Part shown: one piece after another, positions 1 to 8,082 of the stretch | Layout: each line of letters opens with the position of its first letter | Numbering within the stretch: position 1 is the first letter of the stretch | Assembly (NCBI GenBank): GCA_963812195.1 | Contig: CAWEUI010000023.1 | Span: forward strand, 124,001 to 188,000 | Direction: 5' to 3' | DNA length: 64,000 nucleotides | DNA from: ZC4RG30 sp963812195 | GTDB lineage: Bacteria > Pseudomonadota > Gammaproteobacteria > Steroidobacterales > Steroidobacteraceae | Program-made: the position numbers and the translations under genes | Notes under the pieces: model-generated | Seen by the model: the letters and a program-made list of their open reading frames with translations, nothing else | The model's database searches: none | Told to the model about the DNA's origin: nothing

Positions 1-363
1 CACGACAAGGCCGTGCAGCTGCTGGACAGCGGTGCGGCCTGGAAGAAATTCCAGGGCATCTGCGCGGCTCAGGGCGGCTTGCGCGAGCCCGGTGTGGCCA
101 CGCTGCGCCGGCCCATCACGGCCGACCAGGCCGGCAATGTCGCGGCCATCGACTGCCGCCGTCTGGCGCGGGCCGCGAAACTGGCCGGTGCGCCGACCAT
201 GGCAACGGCCGGACTGGAGCTGCACGTGAAGCTCGGCGATCGGGTGGAACGCGGGCAGACGCTGTTCACCATGCATGCCGATGCCCCCGGCGAACTCGAG
301 TACGCCCTGCAATACGTGGCCAGGCACCCTGCCGTCTACCTCACCGATGAGTTGTCCGCGTGA
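1..363 (+). CDS. Thymidine phosphorylase, C-terminal part (5' end outside window)
   Basis: The reading frame is open from base 1 and ends at TGA 361-363, so only the last 120 residues are present. They look like the C-terminal domain of pyrimidine-nucleoside phosphorylases: an ITADQAGNVAAID segment, then A-KLAGAP, then LHVKLGDRVERGQTLFTMHA, the lipoyl-like fold that closes this family. The enzyme phosphorolyses thymidine to thymine and deoxyribose-1-phosphate in the cytoplasm. The stop overlaps the GTG start of the PRPP-synthetase-like gene by four bases, so the two are probably co-transcribed. From memory, a long (about 500 residue) phosphorylase type is paired with a PRPP-synthetase paralogue in many proteobacteria. 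The catalytic N-terminal domain cannot be checked here. Confidence 0.85.
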   Translation, partial: HDKAVQLLDSGAAWKKFQGICAAQGGLREPGVATLRRPITADQAGNVAAIDCRRLARAAKLAGAPTMATAGLELHVKLGDRVERGQTLFTMHADAPGELEYALQYVARHPAVYLTDELSA

Positions 364-1271
364 GCGCGCTGCTGCTGGCCATGCCGGGCAACGAACGCAT
401 GGCCGATGCGCTGTGCAGAACCCTGTCGGCGCAGGCCTGTCCGCTGCTCGTGCGGCGTTTCCCCGATGGCGAGTCCTATGTGCGGATCACCGGGGAGGTG
501 GCCGGCCGGCACCTGATCATCCTGTGCACACTGGACCGGCCGGATGAGAAATTGCCGCCGTTGCTGCTGCTGGCCGGCGCCGCGCGCGAGGCCGGTGCGG
601 CCAGTGTCGGGCTGGTGGCGCCATATCTGGCCTACATGCGCCAGGACCGGCGCTTCCATGATGGCGAGGCCACCAGCGCGCGTCATGTGGCCGGATGGAT
701 TTCCAAGCAGATCGACTGGCTGGTCACGGTCGATCCGCACCTGCATCGGATCAAGGCGCTGTCCGAGGTCTACACCGTCCCGAATCGTGTGGTGCACGCC
801 GCCGGCGCCATCGCGCAGTGGATTCGCGCCAACGTGCCCAAACCACTGCTGCTGGGACCCGACGAGGAAAGCGGCCAGTGGGTATCGGACATTGCCCGGC
901 AGGTGGGGGCGCCCTTCGAGGTGCTGACCAAGCTGCGCCGCGGCGACCGCGACGTCGCGGTGTCCATGCCGCAGGTCCAGGGCTGGCAGGACCGCGCGCC
1001 AGTGCTGGTGGATGACATCGTGTCCACGGCCCGCACGATGATCGAAGCGGTTCGGCGCGTACATGAGTGCGGTCTGCCGGAGCCGACCTGCATCGCCGTG
1101 CACGCGATATTCGCGGATGATTCCCTGGCGCAATTGCGCAGCGCCGGCGCCGCACGCGTGGTCAGCGCCGACACCATCGCACATGCAACCAACGGCATCT
1201 GTCTGGCCGAACCGCTTGCCCAGGGCATACGGGCGCTGTGTCCGGTCTGGCAGGGGGCCACGGCGTCCTGA
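360..1271 (+). CDS. Ribose-phosphate diphosphokinase (PRPP synthetase) family protein
   Basis: The product has 303 residues, slightly shorter than canonical Prs (about 315). Family marks are RRFPDGES near residue 32, PYLAYMRQDR near 88 (flexible loop), TVDPHLHR near 123 and the PRPP-binding loop VLVDDIVSTARTM near 215. These support transfer of pyrophosphate from ATP to ribose-5-phosphate. The GTG start overlaps the thymidine phosphorylase stop (GTGA). Its place behind a nucleoside phosphorylase suggests a role in recycling sugar phosphates rather than being the housekeeping prs, which is normally next to ispE or pth. Whether it makes PRPP or uses another phosphosugar cannot be told from sequence. 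Confidence 0.85.
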   Translation: MSALLLAMPGNERMADALCRTLSAQACPLLVRRFPDGESYVRITGEVAGRHLIILCTLDRPDEKLPPLLLLAGAAREAGAASVGLVAPYLAYMRQDRRFHDGEATSARHVAGWISKQIDWLVTVDPHLHRIKALSEVYTVPNRVVHAAGAIAQWIRANVPKPLLLGPDEESGQWVSDIARQVGAPFEVLTKLRRGDRDVAVSMPQVQGWQDRAPVLVDDIVSTARTMIEAVRRVHECGLPEPTCIAVHAIFADDSLAQLRSAGAARVVSADTIAHATNGICLAEPLAQGIRALCPVWQGATAS

Positions 1272-1288
1272 CTGACACCCCGATGCAT

Positions 1289-1302
1289 ATGTAATATTAC
1301 AT
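1289..1302. promoter_or_regulatory. Perfect 14-bp AT-rich palindrome ATGTAATATTACAT
   Basis: The site is its own reverse complement and lies in an AT-rich patch (about 1286-1314) within GC-rich DNA. It falls between two convergent genes, where no promoter is expected. With no loop it cannot form a terminator hairpin. It resembles a dimeric-repressor operator, but no target gene is evident. Confidence 0.35.
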
Positions 1303-1337
1303 AATATACATTATGCGAAGTAGGGTCCAAGGAGCGA

Positions 1338-2072
1338 TCAGGCGAAAGCACCCTGCAGCGCCTCGTCCGCTATCGGGATATCCCTGCCGCCAAACTCCAC
1401 GCCACCGTGCTCGCACAACCAGCGCATGGCGCGAGCTGGTTCTTCCGGTGCGCGCAGCTCGGACCGATCCGACGGCAAGACACCTTTGAACAGACCGCTC
1501 TCGCGCGCCGCGGTCTGCATGTCCGTATCGACCACGCCGGGAGAAAACGCCAGCACCAGGATGCCGCGGTCCTTGAGTTCCTCGTGCAGCACCTGGGTCG
1601 CCATGAACAGCCCGGCCTTGGCGATGTTGTACGGCCCCATGTTCGGTATGGCCCGATGCGCGGCGCCGGAGCTGACGTTGATGATGGTGCCGCCGCCGTG
1701 CTCGAGCATGCGGGCCGCGGCATGCCGGGCCCACTGCAACGCACCGAACAGCGTCACGTCGATCATGCGCCGCAGATCCTCGTCGGCCACTGAATGCAAC
1801 GGACCGTTGGGTTCGGCGATGGCGGCGTTGTTGATCAGGATGTCGCAGCCGCCGGCCAGGATGGCGTGCATGCGCGCGGTGTCGCGCAGGTCGCAGGCAA
1901 TGCCTGCAGCATTGCTCGCGCCAAGCTTCGCGCGCGCCGCGGCGATGCCGGCTTCGCTGGTGCCGGTAAAGGTCACGTGGGCACCGGCCCTGGCGAATTC
2001 GGCTACAGTTGCCAGCCCGATTCCGCGCGTACCGCCAGTCACGACGACTTTCTTGCCCGCCACACTGTTCAT
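1338..2072 (-). CDS. SDR family NAD(P)-dependent oxidoreductase
   Basis: A 244-residue classical short-chain dehydrogenase. It has the cofactor-binding TGGTRGIG (residues 12-19), the NNAA motif (81-84), the catalytic serine in INVSSG (134/135) and the YNIAK active-site pair (Tyr148, Lys152). The substrate is unknown. The C-terminus keeps the FSPGVVDTDM stretch typical of carbonyl-reducing SDRs. The gene stands alone: it converges on the PRPP-synthetase-like gene and diverges from the uracil-DNA-glycosylase-like gene across an AT-rich region. The ATG is preceded on its strand by AGGAGAA, a good ribosome binding site. Nothing nearby suggests a pathway. Confidence 0.88.
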   Translation of the reverse strand: MNSVAGKKVVVTGGTRGIGLATVAEFARAGAHVTFTGTSEAGIAAARAKLGASNAAGIACDLRDTARMHAILAGGCDILINNAAIAEPNGPLHSVADEDLRRMIDVTLFGALQWARHAAARMLEHGGGTIINVSSGAAHRAIPNMGPYNIAKAGLFMATQVLHEELKDRGILVLAFSPGVVDTDMQTAARESGLFKGVLPSDRSELRAPEEPARAMRWLCEHGGVEFGGRDIPIADEALQGAFA

Positions 2073-2144
2073 CTTGTTCTCCTGGTTCCACGGAAGCCGG
2101 ATGGTCGATCTTCCGGCATAGATAAAACAATAATCATCAATATC

Positions 2145-2807
2145 TTGGCGTCCTTACATAAACAATATTCTCACTTCGATTCCTTCTTCCGGTGCCTGCG
2201 CAGTGCCACGCCCGAGGGTGTCTTCAATCCCTGGCTGCACGGCGATCCATCTACGGATCTCGCGGCGGACGCGGCCACGGATCGCCTCGCCCGGTTGCGC
2301 GCGCATCTGGATATCGATGCCACCTGCATTCTGATCGGCGAAGCCGCCGGCTATCAGGGTTGCAAGGTATCGGGCATCCCGTTCACCAGTGAGCGGCTGA
2401 TCCTCGCCGGCGCCATTCCGCGCATTGCCGTGCCGTCGTCGCGGTTGTCCTCGCGAGCCCGGCCCTGGAGCGAACCCTCCGCCACCACGGTCTGGAACAC
2501 CTTACATGCTCTGGGTGTGGCCGAGCGCACCGTGCTGTGGAATGCCTATCCCTGGCACCCGCACAAACCGGGCGCCCTGCACTCCAATCGCACCCCGACA
2601 CGCAGCGAACGGCTCGCCGGCGTGCCGGTGCTCGAAGCGCTGCTGCGGGCATTTCCCGCGGCCCGCGTGTTCGCGGTGGGCCGCAATGCCGAGAGTTCAC
2701 TGGCCGAACTGGGCGTGGCGGCGAGCGCCCTGCGCCACCCGTCGATGGGCGGCGCCCGGCTGTTCGCGCAGCAATTGCGCGCCGCCCTGCCCGCGGCGGC
2801 GCGCTAA
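2145..2807 (+). CDS. Small uracil-DNA glycosylase superfamily protein
   Basis: The conserved part contains FNPW near residue 27, the motif-A-like stretch IGEAAGYQG (about 64-72) with SGIPFTSERL after it, and RHPSMGG near the C-terminus as motif B. This is the pattern of the small uracil-DNA-glycosylase-like family, which removes uracil from DNA or is a relative of enzymes that do. The start is uncertain. The frame is open far upstream into antisense of the SDR gene, so I chose TTG 2145, which gives 220 residues and keeps all family-like sequence. No clear ribosome binding site precedes it, and the region before it (2073-2144) is AT-rich and probably holds divergent promoters. Confidence 0.75.
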   Translation: MASLHKQYSHFDSFFRCLRSATPEGVFNPWLHGDPSTDLAADAATDRLARLRAHLDIDATCILIGEAAGYQGCKVSGIPFTSERLILAGAIPRIAVPSSRLSSRARPWSEPSATTVWNTLHALGVAERTVLWNAYPWHPHKPGALHSNRTPTRSERLAGVPVLEALLRAFPAARVFAVGRNAESSLAELGVAASALRHPSMGGARLFAQQLRAALPAAAR

Positions 2808-2819
2808 TCTGCACTTCCC

Positions 2820-4064
2820 ATGGAATCCGTCATTTCCTTCCACGGTCTGGTCTCCACCATTGGCCTGGGGCTGCTGATCGGCGCGGTGCGCGAACGCGCC
2901 CAGCCGGACCCGCAGCACACGGTGGCCGGCATCCGTACCCATCTGATGGTGGCGCTGGCCGGTGCACTGGGCGCCTCGCTGGGCACGGCGGTGCTGGTGG
3001 CTGTCCTGGTACTGATCGGGGCGCTGACCGTGGCCAGCTACGTGAAGACCAGTGACTCCGATCCGGGCCTGACCGGCGAAGTCGCCCTGCCGGTTACGGC
3101 GCTGCTGGCGGCGCTCGCACATGACCATCCGGGCCTTGCCGCCGGGCTGGCGGTGGTCGTGGCCGGCGCGCTGTTTGCCAAGAAGCCGCTGCACGAGCTG
3201 GTGCGCGAGCGGGTCAATGAGCAGGAAGTGCGCGACGGACTGCTGCTGGCCGGTGCCGCGCTGGTGGTCATGCCGTTGCTGCCGAACCACGCGGTCGACC
3301 CATGGGGCGTGCTGGTGCCGGCCCGCCTGTGGCGTCTGGTGGTGCTGATCCTGGCCATCGGCATGGCCGGACACGCGGCCTCGCGGATGGTGGGCGTGCG
3401 CTGGGGCCTGCCGCTGGCCGGTTTTCTCGGCGGATTCGCCTCTTCCACGGCGGCAGTGATCGGCTTCGGGCAGCGCGCTCGCGTGGAGCCGGGCAGCGTG
3501 GCGCCGGCCGCCTCCGCGGCGCTGTTCGCGGACCTGGGTTCCACGGTGCTGTTCTCCACGGTGGTGGGCGCCGCGTCACCCGCCCTGCTGCGGGTGGCTG
3601 CGCCCGGGCTGGCCGCGGCCGGCGTGGTGCTGGCGGTGATCGCCAGCCTGGGGCTCTCGCGCAGCAGCACGCTGGAGGGCCTGCCGCGCATGGCCACGGT
3701 GCGCACGTTCCAGCTCACCCAGGCGCTGCTGCTGGCCGCGCTCATGGCGCTGGTGTTGCTGGTATCGGCGCTGCTCAAGGCCCAGTGGGGCAGCGCCGGC
3801 GTGTTCTTTGCCGCCGCCGTGGTGTCGTTGGTGGAAATCCACGCTGCCACAGCCAGCATCGCGCAGCTCGCGGCGGCCGCGCAGCTGCAGATGATGCCGG
3901 CCGCCTGGGGCCTGGTGCTGCTGCTCACCGTGGCCGGGATCGCCAAGACCGTGCTCGCCTTCTTCATCGGCGGCACGCGCTACGGCTGGCGCGTGGGCAT
4001 CGGCCATGCGGCCGTTTCCGTGGCATTTGCCGCGGTGCTGGGCGGCATGCAGCTGGCCGGTTGA
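2820..4064 (+). CDS. MgtC/SapB-DUF4010 family integral membrane protein
   Basis: A 414-residue, very hydrophobic protein with about eleven to twelve predicted membrane segments. The N-terminal third contains GLGLLIGAVRER, and the arginine after the first helix is typical of MgtC/SapB domains. A central VPARLWRLVVLI and GFLGGFASSTAAVIG match the DUF4010 part of such fusions. A transport or membrane-homeostasis role in the inner membrane is possible, but no substrate is known to me. It starts 12 bases after the glycosylase-like gene, so both may share a transcript. A stem-loop with a T run lies about 120 bases downstream. Confidence 0.82.
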   Translation: MESVISFHGLVSTIGLGLLIGAVRERAQPDPQHTVAGIRTHLMVALAGALGASLGTAVLVAVLVLIGALTVASYVKTSDSDPGLTGEVALPVTALLAALAHDHPGLAAGLAVVVAGALFAKKPLHELVRERVNEQEVRDGLLLAGAALVVMPLLPNHAVDPWGVLVPARLWRLVVLILAIGMAGHAASRMVGVRWGLPLAGFLGGFASSTAAVIGFGQRARVEPGSVAPAASAALFADLGSTVLFSTVVGAASPALLRVAAPGLAAAGVVLAVIASLGLSRSSTLEGLPRMATVRTFQLTQALLLAALMALVLLVSALLKAQWGSAGVFFAAAVVSLVEIHAATASIAQLAAAAQLQMMPAAWGLVLLLTVAGIAKTVLAFFIGGTRYGWRVGIGHAAVSVAFAAVLGGMQLAG

Positions 4065-4181
4065 TCGCGCGCCCGCAGCCCGATTCGCCCTCTTTGTCCC
4101 GTATTGGTGGGCGGCAGAAATCTCCCGTACCCCAAATCCACACTTGCCTGAGTTGGGAGCAGGTGTATATTCGGGCTCTAC

Positions 4182-4207
4182 CCCCTTGACTCAGCAAGGG
4201 GTTTTAT
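4182..4207 (+). terminator. Rho-independent terminator-like hairpin
   Basis: CCCCTTG and CAAGGGG form a perfect 7-bp stem around the loop ACTCAG and are followed by TTTTATT. It is downstream of the DUF4010 gene and about 80 bases before the next start codon, so it could end the upstream transcript or act as an attenuator for 4288-4659. Confidence 0.6.
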
Positions 4208-4216
4208 TGGTGCAAT

Positions 4217-4235
4217 CTTCAGGAATTACTTGAAG
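4217..4235. promoter_or_regulatory. Imperfect inverted repeat CTTCA-N9-TGAAG upstream of small hypothetical gene
   Basis: Five-base arms CTTCA and TGAAG flank an AATT-centred spacer just after the hairpin at 4182-4207 and 52 bases before the next start codon. It could be an operator, but arms this short also occur by chance. Confidence 0.25.
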
Positions 4236-4287
4236 TAAGACGGATAACAAGACCCACCCAAAAGTAGGCGCGAGAGTCCCCCAAGCC

Positions 4288-4659
4288 ATGAACGACACCA
4301 TCGATCACCTGCAGCGCGCAACCCTGCGGCTATCGCAGGAAGGTTCCATGAAGGATCGTCTCGTCGAGGCGTACTCGGATCATCTGGCCGACATCGACCC
4401 TGCCCGGTTGCCGGAATGCATGCGCGCTGATTTCCAATCCCTGCACACGGCGATGCACAGCGCAGTGCCGCAACCGCGCGAATGCGTGATCCGCGCCTCG
4501 GTGCGCAAGATGTCGATTGCCGAGGTGCGGGCCTTTGCCGCATTGGTGGTGCGCGCGTTTGCCGCGCTCGCGCGTGGTGAATCCGTCGCTGCCAGTCAGC
4601 AGCGCTCCGCGCGTTCCGGCGCAGCGGCGACCGTGGTGGCGCTGTACGCCGAAGCCTGA
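4288..4659 (+). CDS. Hypothetical protein, 123 residues
   Basis: I do not recognise this protein. It has no signal peptide or membrane helix and is probably a cytoplasmic helical protein: residues 60-105 alternate charged and alanine-rich stretches (IRASVRKMSIAEVRAFAALV). An internal Met at residue 21 (ATG 4348) preceded by GGAAGG is an alternative start, because the assigned ATG has only a weak ribosome binding site (GAGAG). The gene has its own intergenic region with a terminator-like hairpin and an inverted repeat. It converges on the TIR-like gene 40 bases downstream. Codon use looks like that of its neighbours. Function unknown. Confidence 0.6.
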   Translation: MNDTIDHLQRATLRLSQEGSMKDRLVEAYSDHLADIDPARLPECMRADFQSLHTAMHSAVPQPRECVIRASVRKMSIAEVRAFAALVVRAFAALARGESVAASQQRSARSGAAATVVALYAEA

Positions 4660-4699
4660 GGCTGGCGGCGCGGGCGCACATGGGCGCACCGCACGGGCG

Positions 4700-5179
4700 C
4701 TAGTCCAGCTTGAAGTCCTTGAAATCGTCGGGGTTGAAGTCGACCACGTCGAAGCGCGCCGTGTTCTCGCCGCGCGCCAGCAGGCGGATGGCATCGACGA
4801 TCTGGCGCTCGTTCCACTCGCCGATCTCATCGGCCCGGTCCGTCAGCAGCTTGGGCAGCTCCTGGCGCGTCCCGAAGTAGCCCATCAGCAGCACCGGCTT
4901 CTTCTGCGACTGGGCATAGTTCATTTCGAATATGGCCAGATCCGGGCTCGTGCCATGCAGCGTGGCCAGCGCCACCACCACTTCGGCGGCATCGATCTGC
5001 TTGCGCAGGTCGGCGCGCACGCTGTCGGTGTCCACGGCGGTGGGCGGGTTGTCCGGGGTACTGGTGTTGCGATAGAAGAAGTTCTTCGCGCTCTCCAGGT
5101 ACTCGAAGACCCGGACGTAGTCGTCCGAATCGTGCCAGTTGTGCGTGACGAACACGCGAATGGGATTCTGCTGCGACAT
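4700..5179 (-). CDS. TIR-like (MTH538/ThsB-type, DUF1863) domain protein
   Basis: A 159-residue protein made almost entirely of one TIR-like domain. It begins RVFVTHNWHDSDDY (residues 8-21), continues with an AEVVVALATLHGTSPD strand-loop and then IFEMNYAQSQKKPVLLM (83-99). Glu85 lies where catalytic TIR domains carry their NADase glutamate. Known relatives include stand-alone stress proteins and the ThsB sensors of Thoeris antiphage systems, which make a cyclic-ADP-ribose-type signal. No ThsA-like effector is next to it. The frame is open upstream to 5269, but ATG 5179 places the conserved sequence correctly. On its strand TACACT ends ten bases before the start and no Shine-Dalgarno is visible, so the mRNA may be leaderless. 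Confidence 0.75.
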   Translation of the reverse strand: MSQQNPIRVFVTHNWHDSDDYVRVFEYLESAKNFFYRNTSTPDNPPTAVDTDSVRADLRKQIDAAEVVVALATLHGTSPDLAIFEMNYAQSQKKPVLLMGYFGTRQELPKLLTDRADEIGEWNERQIVDAIRLLARGENTARFDVVDFNPDDFKDFKLD

Positions 5180-5246
5180 ACGCGGAGCAGTGTACCTCAA
5201 CACCCGATAGACTAGACCCGTTGGGTTACCCCGCGGGGGTTCTGGC

Positions 5247-5996
5247 TTGCGCCTGGTCCTGTACAACATCCGTTATGCCACCGGTACCGGCCCCGGCTTT
5301 CATCTGCCGGTCCCCGGGGCCGGCTATCTGCGCAGCAACCGCCGGGTGCTGGCGGGCCTCACCGAATTCCTGCGGCGCCAGGACGCGGATCTGATCGGCC
5401 TGATCGAGATCGACACCGGCTCGATCCGCTCCGGCATGGTCAACCAGGCCGAGTTCATCGCCGGCAGCCTCGGGCACTTCTCCACCTACCAGTGCAAGTA
5501 CGGCACCTCCTCGGTCAACAACTTCCTGCCCATCGTGCGCAAGCAGGGCAATGCCTTCCTGGCCGCGCCGCGCGTGCACGGCGAGCGCTTTCACTACTTC
5601 GATTCGGGCATCAAGCGGCTGATCATCGAGCTGGAACTGGACGACGTGTCGCTGTTCCTGGTGCATCTGTCGATCAAGTATCGCCATCGCCAGTACCAGC
5701 TGCGCTACCTGCACGAGCTGGTGGAGAAATCCACCAAGCCGGTGATCGTCGCCGGCGACTTCAACACCTTCTGGGGCACGCACGAGCTGTACCTGTTCAT
5801 GCGCGCGGCGCGCCTGCGCAGCGCCAACGTGCGCAACCTGCCCACCTATCCGGCCAATGCGCCGCGCACCGAGCTTGATTTCGTGCTGGTGGGCGAACAG
5901 ATCGAGGTGAGCGCCTTCAGTGTGCCGGATATCCGCCTGTCCGATCACCGGCCGCTGGTGTGCGATTTCACGGTGCGCAAGGAGGAGCCGTCATGA
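5247..5996 (+). CDS. Endonuclease/exonuclease/phosphatase (EEP) family protein
   Basis: The 249-residue sequence contains the metal-binding glutamate in LIGLIEID (Glu54), the catalytic Asp-Asn pair in VAGDFNTF (Asp171, Asn173) and the C-terminal SDHRPL (232-237). All three mark the DNase I/exonuclease III/sphingomyelinase fold, so it is a predicted Mg-dependent phosphodiesterase. The substrate could be nucleic acid, phospholipid or a nucleotide. It has no signal peptide, so it is probably cytoplasmic. TTG 5247 is the only start that keeps the first beta strand (RLVLYNIRYATG). It diverges from the TIR-like gene, and its stop overlaps the ATG of the FadJ-like gene (ATGA), which suggests co-transcription with beta-oxidation. 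Confidence 0.82.
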   Translation: MRLVLYNIRYATGTGPGFHLPVPGAGYLRSNRRVLAGLTEFLRRQDADLIGLIEIDTGSIRSGMVNQAEFIAGSLGHFSTYQCKYGTSSVNNFLPIVRKQGNAFLAAPRVHGERFHYFDSGIKRLIIELELDDVSLFLVHLSIKYRHRQYQLRYLHELVEKSTKPVIVAGDFNTFWGTHELYLFMRAARLRSANVRNLPTYPANAPRTELDFVLVGEQIEVSAFSVPDIRLSDHRPLVCDFTVRKEEPS

Positions 5997-8027
5997 GCCA
6001 CACGGCATGGAGCTATCACCGCCAGGACGACATCGGCGTGCTGAGCCTGGACGTGCCGGACAAGTCCGCCAACACGCTCGGTGGTGCCGTGCTGCGCGAA
6101 CTGGGCACGCTACTGGAGCAGATCGGGCGCGAGCCGCCCCAGGGGCTGATCCTGCGCTCGGGCAAGGCCGGCGGTTTCATCGCCGGGGCGGACATCAACG
6201 AGTTCACCACCTTCGGTTCGGTGGACCAGGCGCTGGCGGCGATCCGTCTCGGACAGGGCGTCTGTGACCGGCTCGCGGCACTGCCCTGCCCCACTGTGGC
6301 GATCCTCAACGGCTTTGCGCTGGGTGGTGGCCTGGAGCTGGCGCTGGCCTGCCGCTATCGCGTCGGTGTCGACGACGGCAAGCTGACGCTGGGCCTGCCC
6401 GAAGTGCAGCTGGGGATTCATCCCGGCTTCGGCGGCACCGTGCGCCTGGTGCGGCTGCTCGGCGTGCGCCGGGCCATGGACATGATGCTCACCGGCAAGA
6501 ACATCCGCGCCGAGCGCGCGCTCAAGCTCGGCCTGGTGGATCGTTACGTCGCACCGGCTGATGCCGAGGCCGCGGCGCGCGAATTGATCCGGCGTCGCCC
6601 CCCGCCGCATCAGCCGACGTTCTTCGAGCGGGCGCTGTCCTTCCCGGTGGTGCGGCCTTTCCTGGCGCCGGAGCTGCGTCGCCAGGTGGCCAGCCGCGTG
6701 CAGCGCGAGCACTACCCGGCGCCATTCGCGATCGTGGAGCTGTGGGTGAAGTACGGCGCGCGCGGCCGCGCCGCCTTCGAGGCCGAGGCACGCTCGATCG
6801 CCGGGCTGTTCGGCTCGGACACGGCACGCAATCTGGTGCGGGTGTTCCAGTTGCAGGATCGGCTGAAGTCACTGGGCGGCAAGCCCGCCGGCGGGTTGCC
6901 CGCCATCGGGCACGTGCACGTGGTCGGTGCCGGGCTGATGGGCGGGGACATTGCCGCATGGTGTGCGCTGCGCGGCTACACGGTGAGCCTGCAGGATCGG
7001 GCCATGGAGTACGTCGCACCCGGCACTGCAACGCGCCGGCGAGTTGTTCGCCAAGCGCATCGCCAGGGAGGACGAGCGCGCGGCCACCGCCGCCCGTCTG
7101 GTGGCCGACGTGGACGGCGCGCGCGTGCCCGATGCGGATCTGGTCATCGAGGCCATCTTCGAGAACCTGGAGGCCAAGCGCGCGCTGTATGCCACGCTGC
7201 TGCCGCGCATGAAACCCACGGCGGTGCTGGCCACCAATACCTCCAGTCTGGTGCTGGAGTCGCTGGCCGAGGGGATGGCGGATCCGGCGCGTTTCGTGGG
7301 GCTGCATTTCTTCAATCCCGTGGCGCAGATGCCGCTGGTGGAAATCATTCACGGGGCCGCCACGCGCCAGGATGTGCTGGAGATCGCCGCGCATTTCGTC
7401 AGGCGTATCGACAAACTTCCCCTGCCCTGCAAGAGCTCGCCGGGCTTCCTGGTCAACCGCGTGCTCATCCCGTACATGCAGGAAGGCATGATCGCCGTGG
7501 AACAGGGCATTGCGCCGGAATCGGTCGACGCGGCGGCCACGGGCTTCGGCATGCCCATGGGGCCGATCGAGCTTGCCGATGTGGTGGGTCTGGACGTGTG
7601 CAAGCACGTCGGCGAGATCATCGGCCGCGCGCTGGGGCGCGAGCCGCCCGTTGCGCTGGCGCGCATCGAACAGCTCGTGGCCGCGAAGCAACTTGGCCGC
7701 AAGAGTGCCCAGGGCTACTACAAATGGGTCGATGGCAAGGCGGTGAAGCAGCCGGTCGACGCGGCCACGGTGACCGCGGAACTCACCGACCGGCTGATGC
7801 TTACCTTCGCCAACGAGAGCGTGGCATGCCTGCGCGAGCGCATCGTGGCCGATGCGGATCTGGTCGATGCCGGCGTGATCTTCGGCGCCGGTTTTGCCCC
7901 GTTTCGCGGCGGGCCGATAGCCTGGGCCCGCAAGGAGGGTCCGGCCCGATTGCGCGAGCGTCTCGAAGGCCTGGTGTTGCAACATGGTTCACGGTTTGAG
8001 CCTGACGCGGGGTGGGCCGAAATTTAG
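5993..8027 (+). CDS. FadJ/FadB-like enoyl-CoA hydratase/3-hydroxyacyl-CoA dehydrogenase (one frameshift)
   Basis: A bifunctional fatty-acid oxidation protein of about 677 residues once the frame is repaired. The hydratase half has IAGADINEF (64-71), GFALGGGLELALA with Glu115 and LPEVQLGIHPGFGG with Glu137, the two catalytic glutamates of crotonases. The dehydrogenase half starts at VHVVGAGLMGGDIA (NAD-binding) and later shows LHFFNPV, VEIIHG and SSPGFLVNRVL. The frame changes near 7019-7021: dropping one C of a CCC run restores QDRAMEYVAPALQRAGELF. It has an AGGAGG ribosome binding site and an ATGA overlap with the EEP gene. No thiolase (fadA/fadI) is adjacent. The single indel is more likely a sequence error than real inactivation. 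Confidence 0.85.
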
Positions 8028-8082
8028 GGCGCGTGCTACGATCTTCTTGATATCCGGGACATTTCTATAAGGAGCGGTCGTA

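Noticed and set aside
3302..4189. Plus-strand frame shifted inside the DUF4010 gene
   Set aside because: Gly/Arg/Ala-rich shadow of the real membrane-protein frame.
6522..7985. Long open frame on the minus strand opposite the FadJ-like gene
   Set aside because: Both frames of the FadJ-like gene carry catalytic motifs; the opposite strand shows only composition-driven sequence.
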